Shown here: positions 52,264-60,932 of the stretch, one piece after another
How the letters are laid out: each line of letters opens with the position of its first letter
Position numbering within the stretch: position 1 is the stretch's first letter
Source: Vibrio penaeicida
GTDB lineage: Bacteria; Pseudomonadota; Gammaproteobacteria; Enterobacterales; Vibrionaceae
Direction of reading: 5' to 3'
Length of the DNA: 64,000 nt
NCBI RefSeq assembly: GCF_002933855.1
Contig: NZ_BFAQ01000027.1
Location: forward strand, 23,259-87,258
Program-made: the position numbers and the translations under genes
Notes under the pieces: generated by a model
Told to the model about the DNA's origin: nothing
The model's input: the letters and a program-made list of their open reading frames with translations, nothing else
Databases searched by the model: none

Positions 52264-52821
52264 TCACGCTTGATATCCATCTTTTAGTTTACCAATGATG
52301 AACTCTGCCCTTTCTAAAACAGAAACCTTAGGGACTTCAATTAAGTCATAGCCAAACCTTGTATACGCGTTCACCATCGCATGATAGGTAGCCACTGCTT
52401 CAATAAAGTCCTGTTTTCTCTCGGTATCATTTGCATAGATTTCTTCCCAAGGAGGAAAAATGAAAACTTGACGGCAATAATTTAGTTCACGACATTTGGA
52501 TAATAAAAGTTCTGAAATGGGTATTTGTTCAAGCGCACTGTATCCATACGAATCAATGATACTCCGGTCGTATAGTGTAATTTCAGCATCGTTATAGCAT
52601 TCATAATTATTGATTTCTTCAAGAACCATTTCATCTCGGAATGCTGTTTTATCAAGCCAAGGCAACGCTGTACCTTGTGATTTCATTTGGGCTTGGATAA
52701 CTTTCCGTCCAACTTCCGGCGCACTTTGGTAACCCAACTGGCATAAAAGCTCGATAACTGAGGTCTTTCCAGCCCCCGGGCCACCTGTAAAGACAACTCG
52801 ATTGTTCAAATAACACTCCAT
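52264..52821 (-). CDS. AAA family ATPase (AAA_28-like), P-loop NTPase
   Basis: A 185-residue P-loop protein. Walker A is FTGGPGAGKTSVIELL (residues about 11-26), a nucleotide-kinase-like YDRSIIDSYGYSALEQ (about 99-114) gives the DRS segment, and IFPPWEEIYANDTERKQDF resembles a lid region, as in predicted kinases of this family. It has no membrane or export signal. It may be a small-molecule kinase or regulatory ATPase; substrate unknown. It is on the same strand as the XRE-cupin gene but 110 bases downstream, so co-transcription is possible. Confidence 0.8.
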   Translation of the reverse strand: MECYLNNRVVFTGGPGAGKTSVIELLCQLGYQSAPEVGRKVIQAQMKSQGTALPWLDKTAFRDEMVLEEINNYECYNDAEITLYDRSIIDSYGYSALEQIPISELLLSKCRELNYCRQVFIFPPWEEIYANDTERKQDFIEAVATYHAMVNAYTRFGYDLIEVPKVSVLERAEFIIGKLKDGYQA

Positions 52822-52931
52822 AGACTACTGACATTTCATACGTGACAGTTATTAGATTTAATATGGGTAAATCAATTAATTTTCAAAAATACGATACATC
52901 GCGGAAACTCCTAATGGCGTAATGTTTGACC

Positions 52932-53498
52932 CTACTGCTTACTCTCAGGGTAATGAATCACATTATGAAATACGGCATTTTCCTTCCCGATATTTTTGTA
53001 ACCATGAATCTGGTTAGCATTGAAGCGAACGGCTTGTCCTGCCTTTAATGTATGCCATTCACCATCAAACAACACCGCTATTTCACCGGAAATACATAAA
53101 ATGTGTTCGGTAACACCAAGGTTATGTGGGGGAGATTCGTGCTGATAATTGGGGACAAGAGTCAGTTCGAATATCTCAAATCCGAGCGCGGGCTCGAAAG
53201 GAAACAATAAGCTAACGAAAAAGCCAACGTTATATTCTTCACGCCTTAGTTCATTCGCATCCCTGAATAGGCTAGTAAGCTCACTGTTTGAACTGGTTGT
53301 GATAAAACTCGAAAATGACACCTCGAACCCTGACGCTATTTGCCATAGCTTTGCCACCGTAGGGCTTGATTCACCACGTTCTATTTGACCTAGCATCGCT
53401 TTACTGACACCCGTTTCTTTCGCGGCCCTATCTAAGCTCCAACCTTTGTCACTACGGAGACGCTTTAAGTTATCACCAACATTTATTTCTTTTTGCAT
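52932..53498 (-). CDS. XRE-cupin transcriptional regulator (NimR/YdcN-like)
   Basis: A 188-residue regulator with an N-terminal XRE helix-turn-helix (LKRLRSDKGWSLDRAAKETG and VSKAMLGQIERGESSPTVAK) and a C-terminal cupin (about 110-180; HILCISGEIAVLFDGEWHTL and AVRFNANQIHGYKN). The start at 53498 is chosen because the longer frame would run through the operator. It is divergent from a BenE-type exporter, as E. coli YdcN (NimR) is from YdcO (NimT). Two GTTATAAC palindromes between them are probable operators, one close to each start. Cupin ligand unknown. Confidence 0.9.
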   Translation of the reverse strand: MQKEINVGDNLKRLRSDKGWSLDRAAKETGVSKAMLGQIERGESSPTVAKLWQIASGFEVSFSSFITTSSNSELTSLFRDANELRREEYNVGFFVSLLFPFEPALGFEIFELTLVPNYQHESPPHNLGVTEHILCISGEIAVLFDGEWHTLKAGQAVRFNANQIHGYKNIGKENAVFHNVIHYPESKQ

Positions 53499-53515
53499 AT
53501 TTTCTCTACAAATAG

Positions 53516-53537
53516 CTTGTGCGTTATAACGCACAAG
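53516..53537. promoter_or_regulatory. Operator O1 between the XRE-cupin and BenE genes
   Basis: A perfect 22-bp palindrome centred at 53526.5 with core GTGCGTTATAACGCAC, 18 bp upstream of the XRE-cupin start. Confidence 0.75.
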
Positions 53538-53549
53538 TGCTAGATTGAA

Positions 53550-53575
53550 CCTATGGACGTTATAACGCACATAGG
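53550..53575. promoter_or_regulatory. Operator O2 between the XRE-cupin and BenE genes
   Basis: A 26-bp imperfect palindrome centred at 53562.5: CCTATG and CATAGG flank CGTTATAACG with two mismatched positions. Centre-to-centre distance to O1 is 36 bp; it ends 11 bp before the BenE start, overlapping the likely promoter or ribosome-binding region. Confidence 0.7.
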
Positions 53576-53586
53576 AAAAAATTAAT

Positions 53587-54777
53587 ATGGCTAAGCTAAA
53601 AATTTCCCACGTTAGTACCGGCTTTATTGCCGTTTTCATTGGTTATGCGAGTGCCGCAGCGATTATTTTCCAAGCGGCGATGAGTGCAGGTGCTACTGAC
53701 GCGCAAGTAGCTTCATGGTTCTGGGCGCTGGGTATTGGTATGGGGGTAACCACAATCTTGCTCTCGTTTTACTACAAAAAACCTGTTGTTACCGCTTGGT
53801 CGACACCCGGAGCAGCGTTGTTAATTACATCTCTTGAAGGGTTAACGATGAATCAGGCAGCGGCTGTGTTTTTGTTTAGTTCGTTGTTGATTACGCTAGT
53901 TGGCTTAGCCGGAATATTTGAAAAGGTACTAAAACAGATCCCTACATCCATCGCCTCCGCTATGTTGGCGGGGATTTTATTACAATTCGGCTTGGGTTTA
54001 TTTACGTCTTTGATGGAAGAAGTCCATATTGTTGCTGTTATGTTGGCGGTGTTTATTCTGGCCAAAGTTCGGCTCGGAAACTTGCTGATCCCTAGTATTT
54101 TTATCATCGCCCTAGTCATGTGTGTAGGTTTAAGCAAGCTCGATGTCAGTCAGGTAACGATAGGCTTAACCACGCCCGAATTCATTGCTCCAGAGTTTGA
54201 ATTTTTCTCTTTGTTCAGTGTTGGGATACCACTGTTTATCGTCACCATGGCCTCGCAGAATTTACCAGGATTTGCAGTATTGAAAGCGAATGGCTACCAA
54301 GTCGATTCCTCAAAAGTCATCACAGTGACAGGTGTGGCTGGCCTATTGTCGGCTCCGTTTGGTGGTTTTGCTTTTAATCTTGCAGCCATCACAGGCGCTA
54401 TTTGTATGGGGGCTAATGCAGATGAAAACCCGAAGACACGTTATATGGCTGGGGTTTCGACGGGGGTGTTTTACCTATTAGCAGGCATTATGGGGATGTC
54501 ATTTTTTTCCCTGTTTAGCGCCGTACCCGAAGCAGTTGTTATTGCGGTTGCAGGTCTTGCAGTACTGCCGACGCTAATGAACTGCTTAGCGGTGTCGATG
54601 GCAGATAATCAATACCGAGAGCCAGCACTATTTACATTTTTATTCACCGCTTCAGGTATCGACTTATTGGGCATTGGCAGTGCTTTTTGGGGGCTATGTA
54701 CTGGGCTGGGTTTCTACTGGTTTTACAACTATAAGGCTAGTGCGGGTCCAACAAATAGCCCTTCGTCGACTCGATAA
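53587..54777 (+). CDS. BenE family transporter (NimT/YdcO-like)
   Basis: A 396-residue inner-membrane transporter of the benzoate/H+ symporter family. About eleven hydrophobic segments are visible; family marks include FIGYASAAAIIFQAAMSAGA near 17-36, PVVTAWSTPGAALL near 62-75 and LVASQNLPGF-like MASQNLPGFAVLKANGY near 221-237. The related E. coli YdcO (NimT) was described as an exporter of 2-nitroimidazole under the adjacent regulator; transport of benzoate or a similar aromatic acid is the alternative. Expression is probably repressed via O1 and O2. Confidence 0.9.
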   Translation: MAKLKISHVSTGFIAVFIGYASAAAIIFQAAMSAGATDAQVASWFWALGIGMGVTTILLSFYYKKPVVTAWSTPGAALLITSLEGLTMNQAAAVFLFSSLLITLVGLAGIFEKVLKQIPTSIASAMLAGILLQFGLGLFTSLMEEVHIVAVMLAVFILAKVRLGNLLIPSIFIIALVMCVGLSKLDVSQVTIGLTTPEFIAPEFEFFSLFSVGIPLFIVTMASQNLPGFAVLKANGYQVDSSKVITVTGVAGLLSAPFGGFAFNLAAITGAICMGANADENPKTRYMAGVSTGVFYLLAGIMGMSFFSLFSAVPEAVVIAVAGLAVLPTLMNCLAVSMADNQYREPALFTFLFTASGIDLLGIGSAFWGLCTGLGFYWFYNYKASAGPTNSPSSTR

Positions 54778-55100
54778 TCGCTGGAAGGGAAAGGAGAAAT
54801 AGCGGGGACACTCACCTAAGAAAACCACCATTGAGAAAGAGCTTTAATGGTTTGAAATTGGATTGGCATAGGAGGCTGATGCCTCTGATTTTTAACTTGT
54901 TATTGGACAAAAACTTGTTGGCAAATTTATCAGTTTAGAAAATAATTAATTAGCCCTTGCATTGGAAAAATCAACTAGTAATTCTCTAAGCTAGTAACTG
55001 CTAACGACTCTAATATGCACTAATTCAGACCTGATCTTGCCTGATTTTTTGGTTGACTCCGCTACCATCAATCGAGAGTGGCAGCGGGATTAACTTGATG
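54778..55100. other. Intergenic region at the left edge of the accessory segment
   Basis: About 320 bases with no supported gene. A small open stretch near 55028-55090 overlaps nothing recognisable. AT content rises from here. No direct repeat, tRNA end or integrase marks a boundary. Confidence 0.4.
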
Positions 55101-55313
55101 CTATTGAAAATCAGATTCAAGAACTTCACCAGTATCATCTACTTCATCTGTATGGATCGTTACTTCATGCTCTGTTTGACAATTATCACAGGTTACTATG
55201 CCTGTATATATATAGGACGTGGTGTGAGTACCGCTTTTACCGTTATTTTCACAGTTTAAAGACCTTAGATCTATATCGAGTTCCTGAGCGCATGTTTCAT
55301 TTTCGCATTCCAT
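55101..55313 (-). CDS. Small zinc-ribbon-like protein
   Basis: A 70-residue protein with two paired-Cys knuckles, CENETCAQ near the N-terminus and CDNCQTEHEV near residue 43, plus a single Cys in between (LNCENN); such spacing suggests a zinc ribbon. It is acidic (DEVDDTGEVLESDF at the C-terminus). It lies 32 bases downstream of a 96-residue gene on the same strand; the two may form an operon. Function unknown. Confidence 0.6.
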   Translation of the reverse strand: MECENETCAQELDIDLRSLNCENNGKSGTHTTSYIYTGIVTCDNCQTEHEVTIHTDEVDDTGEVLESDFQ

Positions 55314-55345
55314 TTCTTACTCCTCATGTAATTCAGTTCACGTAT

Positions 55346-55636
55346 TTATTGGTTTAATCTTTCTCGAACGGTTTGAAACGTATCTTGCCCCTCTGAAAGT
55401 TCCAGCATTGCTTGCACACGATGTGATGCCATACTGGCTGCTTCAGCATACGAGCATCGATATCGTTCCTGTAAAACAAGTGCAGTTTCATTAACGACTT
55501 TTACTTCTCCATGCTCTTTAATGCTCATTTGGAAGTGATACAAGTCTTGAGCGCCGTTCAACCCTGCTCTAGCTGCGGTTGCAGCGTCAAATAAATCAGT
55601 GGAAAGCCTCGAAACAATGTCATTAAAACTTATCAT
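55346..55636 (-). CDS. Small helical protein of unknown function
   Basis: A 96-residue cytoplasmic protein, mainly alpha-helical, with no Cys except one (RCSYAEAASM). AGAGGTCAC precedes the ATG at 55636 and makes the start convincing. No domain is recognised. First gene of a possible pair with the zinc-ribbon gene. Confidence 0.6.
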   Translation of the reverse strand: MISFNDIVSRLSTDLFDAATAARAGLNGAQDLYHFQMSIKEHGEVKVVNETALVLQERYRCSYAEAASMASHRVQAMLELSEGQDTFQTVRERLNQ

Positions 55637-55906
55637 GTGACCTCTCAGTTTATTGTCATAAGTGAATTTAAAAAACCTAATCGCAGTACCTTTCGTTTAG
55701 AAAGGCCTTACCTAGTTTTCCCTCATTTTCCCGTTCTCGAAACAACGGCAGAAACGCTAACAAACAATTTCATGTTATGAACGGAATCTGTAAGATTTTC
55801 TTAAGAGTCAAAGCTCTATCTTGTTGAACATAGTAATCTGTACTAATTTGGCTTAACATCTGAGTTATATTTTGATTTGTGTATTGCAATTTAAGGAAAA
55901 ATGTGA

Positions 55907-56128
55907 ATGGCAATAGTTGCATTAAAGCTAAGTGAGGCTGAAAATGTGTTGAGGAAATGGTTTGAAGCAGGGGTTGCCTATAACCTAATTTTTGGAAGTT
56001 TAGAAGCTCGAAAACAAGCGGGCGTAATTGATCTTAGTCGACTTTTTTCTAGCATCCCACTTACAGAGAGACCGAACTACTATGAGATCTTAAAAAAAGC
56101 ATTTGATCCACGATATAACACGATATAA
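55907..56128 (+). CDS. N-terminal part of a split gene (73 codons)
   Basis: A 73-residue ORF with a good ribosome-binding site (AAGGAAAAATGTG before ATG). It reads MAIVALKLSEAENVLRKWFE and continues helical to NYYEILKKAFDPRYNT before a stop produced by the second copy of a 10-bp tandem repeat (CGATATAACA at 56111-56120 and 56121-56130). Removing one copy joins it in frame to the following gene as PRYNTMQVIMSHLD, giving a 581-residue protein. So this is either the first part of a frameshifted or phase-variable gene, or a small gene overlapping its successor. The first reading is better supported. Confidence 0.65.
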   Translation: MAIVALKLSEAENVLRKWFEAGVAYNLIFGSLEARKQAGVIDLSRLFSSIPLTERPNYYEILKKAFDPRYNTI

Positions 56129-56134
56129 CACGAT
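56111..56134. repeat. 10-bp tandem repeat, 2.4 copies, at the gene split
   Basis: CGATATAACA occurs twice in tandem, followed by CGAT. A gain or loss of one unit shifts the frame by one and would join or separate the two ORFs at 55907 and 56145. Such repeats can change by slipped-strand mispairing. Confidence 0.9.
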
Positions 56135-56144
56135 GCAGGTAATT

Positions 56145-57662
56145 ATGAGTCATCTAGATCCTACTTTGCCTTTTAGCGGCAAGTTACAAGCATGTGTATA
56201 TATTCTCGGTGAAAATTATCCCCAAATGTCATTTCAGTTATTTAATATGGCAGCAACCTCTACTTCTTTAGACCCAAAAGAAATTGTTCGCGCTTACTAT
56301 CTAATTCGCGCGAAATTAGATCGCACTCATGATCGGGAACAAGTAATTGAAATTAAGGATAAAACTCTAGTTGCACTATCTAAACTCGTGGATCAACAAC
56401 AGCTAACGTCAAGTTTAGTACATGTCGAATATGGACCGTCCCAAGATAGCTTAACTCCGTTTATAATTCATTCTTATGATTTATTTACTCATCAGGGACA
56501 CAGTAAAACCAATAATGAAAGGTTTAACCTTGGAAAAATACATGAGCACTATATAGAGATAGCCCGCAAACATGCTTTGGGGCAAGACCCTTTAGAAGAA
56601 GTGCCGCATCCATTATTGGCTGGTAAAAAATATACTCAGTGGGCACCAATACTACACGCATTGTGTCGCCATTACGAAAGTAGTACTTCGGTAGAGTATT
56701 ACCGAACTTACAGCGGCAGCATACCGATAAAATATGATCACGAATTGGACAGTAGAAATGTCACCCCTCAGTTTGATAGATTGCGTAAGCGAGAGCTATC
56801 ACTAAGGCGTTTTTTAAAGCCCCACCCAGACGATTTCGCCCAAAGGCTACAAGACCCACTAGAGCAAATTGATCCAACACTAGTACGGAAAATAGTGTTG
56901 TGTAACATGATCATGTTTTATTTTGCGATCATGAATAATGCTCCTTGGTACATACAAGTACGAGAGTGCGTAGCTAAGCTGAAAAAGCGTTACCCGCAAG
57001 ACTTTCTAACCAAATTGATCTGTTTTCCTGAGAGGGAAGATGTCACTGATGAACCTTTACTTGATGATTTCAAAGAGTTATTTGATTGCAATCCAGTCGG
57101 CCTCTTTCCTTGGATGTTTTGGGGATGTTTACCTGAACCGATTGGTTTAATGGAGCATTACTTTGGAGACAAAAACAACACGAGTACCGAACATATAGCT
57201 CAAAGGAACATGTCCTTTAAAAAATTAGGGCTTGCACAGTCCGTACTATTGATTCCTAAATATCTTAATGAGTTTGATAGTTCACAATGGCTGAAGGAGC
57301 CGATAATGGTTCAATACCCTTCAGACCGTACGAAGTTTTGTGTTTTCTATACACCAGAAAACCTATCGAAAGAAAAGGGGTTATATTTGGCGGGATTGCT
57401 ATGTAAAGGTCAGTACATTGAGGAGGCCTTGAAAGAAAACCTCAATATGGAGGTTGAGGAACTTGAAGGTTTACTACTCGGCATTTGTTACCTATGGCAT
57501 AACACCATTATTAGAAAAATATCATTGAGTAAATTTTTAGATATGCTGCAGAGTAGCGTAGGTAGTGAAATTAGCGAACGAACTTTAAGAAAAAGAGTAG
57601 ACAAAGCTAAATACTGGCTTGAACAATGGCCGAAAGTTGCTCCGTTACACGAAAATAAATAG
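56145..57662 (+). CDS. Unrecognised 505-aa protein, main part of the split gene
   Basis: A 505-residue soluble protein, mainly helical, that I do not recognise. If the duplication is discounted the full protein is 581 residues. The ATG at 56145 has CAGGTAATT upstream and could allow independent translation; an in-frame ATG at 56133 is an alternative. The C-terminus (SERTLRKRVDKAKYWLEQWP) could be a helix-turn-helix-like segment. Trp, Tyr and Cys content is high in the middle (VLCNMIMFYFAIMNNAPWYI near 270). It is convergent with the helicase-nuclease gene, 231 bases apart, in AT-rich DNA. A role in the same accessory function is possible. Confidence 0.6.
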   Translation: MSHLDPTLPFSGKLQACVYILGENYPQMSFQLFNMAATSTSLDPKEIVRAYYLIRAKLDRTHDREQVIEIKDKTLVALSKLVDQQQLTSSLVHVEYGPSQDSLTPFIIHSYDLFTHQGHSKTNNERFNLGKIHEHYIEIARKHALGQDPLEEVPHPLLAGKKYTQWAPILHALCRHYESSTSVEYYRTYSGSIPIKYDHELDSRNVTPQFDRLRKRELSLRRFLKPHPDDFAQRLQDPLEQIDPTLVRKIVLCNMIMFYFAIMNNAPWYIQVRECVAKLKKRYPQDFLTKLICFPEREDVTDEPLLDDFKELFDCNPVGLFPWMFWGCLPEPIGLMEHYFGDKNNTSTEHIAQRNMSFKKLGLAQSVLLIPKYLNEFDSSQWLKEPIMVQYPSDRTKFCVFYTPENLSKEKGLYLAGLLCKGQYIEEALKENLNMEVEELEGLLLGICYLWHNTIIRKISLSKFLDMLQSSVGSEISERTLRKRVDKAKYWLEQWPKVAPLHENK

Positions 57663-57853
57663 TAATAGAATATAGCATTAAGAGAACACTGATGAGTAAA
57701 AGTACTTATACATAAAGGTGGTGCTCTCCTAATCCAGTAGACATTACACAGATAAGAAAAAGTAGGTCAAATCACCCCCATTGCGATTTGAGAGGTTGAG
57801 CGACTCAGGCAAGGAATGGGGCAATTCTGAGTTAGTGACTTTGCTACTGCCGT

Positions 57854-57885
57854 ACACCTAAGGAAGCGTCCGCTCCCTTAGGTGT
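57854..57885. other. Hairpin between convergent genes
   Basis: ACACCTAAGG (57854-57863) and CCTTAGGTGT (57876-57885) are perfect 10-bp arms, with an A-C mismatch and AGC/GCT extending the stem inward. No T-run follows on either strand, but its place beside the helicase stop suggests it ends or stabilises that transcript. Confidence 0.55.
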
Positions 57886-57893
57886 CATTGATG

Positions 57894-60374
57894 CTATCCT
57901 TTAAAAGGTACAGTATAGTGTTCAACTATATCCTGACCTCGAAGCTTGTAGGTTGCCAACTTTTCACGTATTGCATCAACATTATTAATCTCGTTATGAG
58001 TAGAGATAGATTCAAAGAAGCTGAGAGCGTTGTTACGAAGTTCTTGTAACTTTTGGTCATTGACAATACGGATAGTCGGCTTAGGTGAAGATGCGTATTC
58101 AAACTGCACCGAAGGGTGAACCATTATCGGTGTATGCTGACTCGTAAAATCATACTGGTTTTCAAACCATGTGGAAGAACCATTTAATTGATTACAGTAG
58201 CTTTTGTTTATTGTGTCAGAGGTAGCTTCATTTTTACACTCAATAACCAAATACTGCTGATTCCCAATAGACCAGAGGTTATCTGGTCCTTTGTTATAAG
58301 CAAGTTCTGGGCGTTGACTATTGAAGCCTAACATTTTGGCTAGGTTATCCATTGCAGCTTCAAACTTATTCGCCGACTTAGGTTTGAAATACAAGTCGTC
58401 GATAACAGCATTTGCAGCTATAATCATTTTGTTTTTTATCAAGAACTTACTACTTAAATAGCTTGAGCACTGCTCTGCTTGTTCTTGAGTTAAACCATTG
58501 ACTTTAGTGTAGCTAAGTCCAGATAATGGCTTTAAAAGCCTTTGGTTATAGGTGTTTGCATTAAGCAGTATCAACTGAGCCTGACTTTCATCATTGATGT
58601 TCGTATATTCAGCTAATACTTGCTTTAGGTATCCTTTTAAAGCGTTATCGTCGCAAGTATTCGCTGTAGCTTCAATTATGCGACATGCGCCATTAACATC
58701 ACCACGAATCGCTGATAAGTAGGCATCATAAAGCGAAAGCTTAATTGGTTTACTTTCGGTTCGTTCTTCATAAGTCAACTGAGCGAGTTGCCCTTTACTA
58801 AACCCTACCCACTGCGCATCTTGAAGTAAACAGTAGTCCATTAACTTTTCCAACTCTGAAGCAGGTTTATCTGCGACCTGCGCTGCAACACTTTCCGAGA
58901 TGTTCATCTGTGCACGAGTAGCTGGTGAGAAGTTTTCGATAGCATTATCTGTATAGATGGTGCTTGTCAGTCCCTTGCCAGTTAGTAAAACCACACAATA
59001 GTCATCGCTTGAACGGACCCCGCGCCCCATACCTTGTTCGATACGTTGAATCTTCTCAACATTGTCATAGTTACTAGACATGAGTGAAGACTGCTTCACT
59101 CTATCGATCAAATTTCTAGCATCAGGTAAACCGTCTATAACTAAGAGCCTACAGGCCGTTTGAGGTAGGTCAATGCCATCATAACGGTTATTTAGAACCA
59201 CTAAGCCAACGTGTTGAGCTTTCAATCTAGCAACCCCTTCACTAATATTGCTTGAACTCAATGTCAAATCAGCAACACCTTCCCATTGTTTAGCGCGATA
59301 TGTAGACGGGGCAATAACTACCACATTGTGTTTTTTAGACACGCTTTTGCATAGTTGTTGTATATCTTCGTCTGTTATTTGAGGGTTAATAACTTGAGGC
59401 AGCAAGATCATGCGGTCACCGACATCTCCGGCACTATCAGGAGTTATCGGATTGGATAGTTCATTAGGTCTCACTCCGAAATGAGTAGAAAGAATACTAT
59501 CGTCTGCAAGCGTTGCAGTCATAAAGATCTTACGTGTTGCTTGTCCCAATGCTGGTATTACAGAAATAGGGATGAAATGAGGAGAAATCTCGACCTTATC
59601 TGCACTAAACACGCAGTTTGCTAACTGGAGGTGGTTCTTAAGCAGCGGGTATGAAAACTCGATGACACGTTCATTTTTGTATTTTACAAGTGATTGTGTA
59701 ACTACTGCCTGTTGCTTTTGCCAGCTCCAGAAAGGTACTTGCAAGAAAGCACTTGGGTCACCGCTTAAGATCTCATGATATTTAGCATAATTCTGCCTTT
59801 CCAGAACGCTGTCAAATGTAGAGCGTAGTTCGTTGTATAAAGGAGAAGTACTGGGGATCTCCATTGTAAATTGCTGGTCAACAGTATCTAAGCATGCATG
59901 AGCATCATCAATAATGATACTTCCAATTGGCACTTTAATGCCTTCATCATCAACACCAAAAACAGAACGACCATTCACAAGCTTATGAATATTAATCACA
60001 AGTATACTATTACCTGATAGATATCTCGGGTCATGCGGATTTTTCGTCGTATCAATGCCAAGTTCTTTGGCTTCCGATACTACTTGATCTACAAGATAGT
60101 TATCAGGTACGACATAGACCGCAGGTCCTTTCTTTTCATTCAAACAACTTTTTAACACAAGTAGACCTACTGACGTTTTACCACCGCCAGTATTCATCTT
60201 GATCACTAAGTTGTTAGTATCCCTTCTGTCATACCACTTCGTCCAAACTTGACTTTGAACATCACGTGGGTACTGAAACTTTCCGCTAACTTTGGGCAAA
60301 GCCTGAAAGATCTCTCGTGGATTGAAAGAGCTATCAACAGGGTTCGTGCCGCCTAACTGACTAAAATCTAACAT
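57894..60374 (-). CDS. SF2 helicase with C-terminal PD-(D/E)xK nuclease-like domain
   Basis: An 826-residue protein. The N-terminal half is a superfamily-2 ATPase: Q-like YPRDVQSQVW near 35-44, Walker A NTGGGKT (61-67), motif II DDAH (156-159) with preceding SIII, motif III FMTATL near 286, and motif VI QRIEQGMGRGVRSSDDY near 446. The C-terminal region has GPDNLW (696-701) and LVIECK (709-714), matching the D...ExK core of restriction-type nucleases. Together they suggest a DNA-processing enzyme of the kind found in defence islands. Start ATG at 60374. No methyltransferase or other restriction gene lies near. It faces the split gene. Confidence 0.85.
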   Translation of the reverse strand: MLDFSQLGGTNPVDSSFNPREIFQALPKVSGKFQYPRDVQSQVWTKWYDRRDTNNLVIKMNTGGGKTSVGLLVLKSCLNEKKGPAVYVVPDNYLVDQVVSEAKELGIDTTKNPHDPRYLSGNSILVINIHKLVNGRSVFGVDDEGIKVPIGSIIIDDAHACLDTVDQQFTMEIPSTSPLYNELRSTFDSVLERQNYAKYHEILSGDPSAFLQVPFWSWQKQQAVVTQSLVKYKNERVIEFSYPLLKNHLQLANCVFSADKVEISPHFIPISVIPALGQATRKIFMTATLADDSILSTHFGVRPNELSNPITPDSAGDVGDRMILLPQVINPQITDEDIQQLCKSVSKKHNVVVIAPSTYRAKQWEGVADLTLSSSNISEGVARLKAQHVGLVVLNNRYDGIDLPQTACRLLVIDGLPDARNLIDRVKQSSLMSSNYDNVEKIQRIEQGMGRGVRSSDDYCVVLLTGKGLTSTIYTDNAIENFSPATRAQMNISESVAAQVADKPASELEKLMDYCLLQDAQWVGFSKGQLAQLTYEERTESKPIKLSLYDAYLSAIRGDVNGACRIIEATANTCDDNALKGYLKQVLAEYTNINDESQAQLILLNANTYNQRLLKPLSGLSYTKVNGLTQEQAEQCSSYLSSKFLIKNKMIIAANAVIDDLYFKPKSANKFEAAMDNLAKMLGFNSQRPELAYNKGPDNLWSIGNQQYLVIECKNEATSDTINKSYCNQLNGSSTWFENQYDFTSQHTPIMVHPSVQFEYASSPKPTIRIVNDQKLQELRNNALSFFESISTHNEINNVDAIREKLATYKLRGQDIVEHYTVPFKG

Positions 60375-60932
60375 TTATTTACCTTACTGCACGCTAGTGT
60401 TTAACCAACTATATTCATATAAGAGTGACAGTACAACGATCAGTTTCACAGCCATTCCAAATGTTTTTGAAGTAAAAGCTGATTACGGCAATGCATCGCC
60501 GTCAAATGACTAGAGATCACACAACCCATATATGGTTGATCAAGTGTGTATAAATTCATTACCAAAATTAGAGTAATTAGACACTCAAGCAGGACTAATA
60601 AAAGAGACCCTAAATCATTTCGGGGCAGAACTGAGCTAGCCAATACAGCTAGCTCAATGTTAAACACTTATGAGCTATCTTTTATATAAATCAGTATTTC
60701 TCAGATTACCTTGGCTATTACAAACCCTAGTCAGTTTGCCAAATCCACTATGCCACTAGACATGCACAAAATACTTCAATATGAAGATCTATCTAGCCTT
60801 CTTCCCCTCTACCAACCATAGCCAAATATTATCATTTAAATAAAAAATGATAATTTTCACCAATTCGCTCATCCTCATATACTCCCTTCTGTCGAAATAG
60901 AGCCGCAAAATTAACGGTACTGGGAGCAAATT
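60375..60932. other. Intergenic region at the right edge of the accessory segment
   Basis: About 560 bases with no convincing gene. GTGTTTAAC (60397-60405) and GTTAAACAC (60659-60667) are exact inverse copies bounding 271 bp, and a 9-bp stem TGAGCTAGC/GCTAGCTCA lies at 60632-60656. A 73-codon ORF on the minus strand inside is probably spurious. The segment could be a degenerate mobile fragment. Confidence 0.45.

Noticed and set aside
55028..55090. Transposase remnant (a short frame reading LVDSATINREWQRD)
   Set aside because: Too short to place in any transposase family and no inverted repeats or neighbouring fragments support it.
60446..60667. 73-codon minus-strand ORF
   Set aside because: No good ribosome-binding site, its sequence has no coherent domain, and it fills a repeat-like AT-rich segment; most likely a chance frame.
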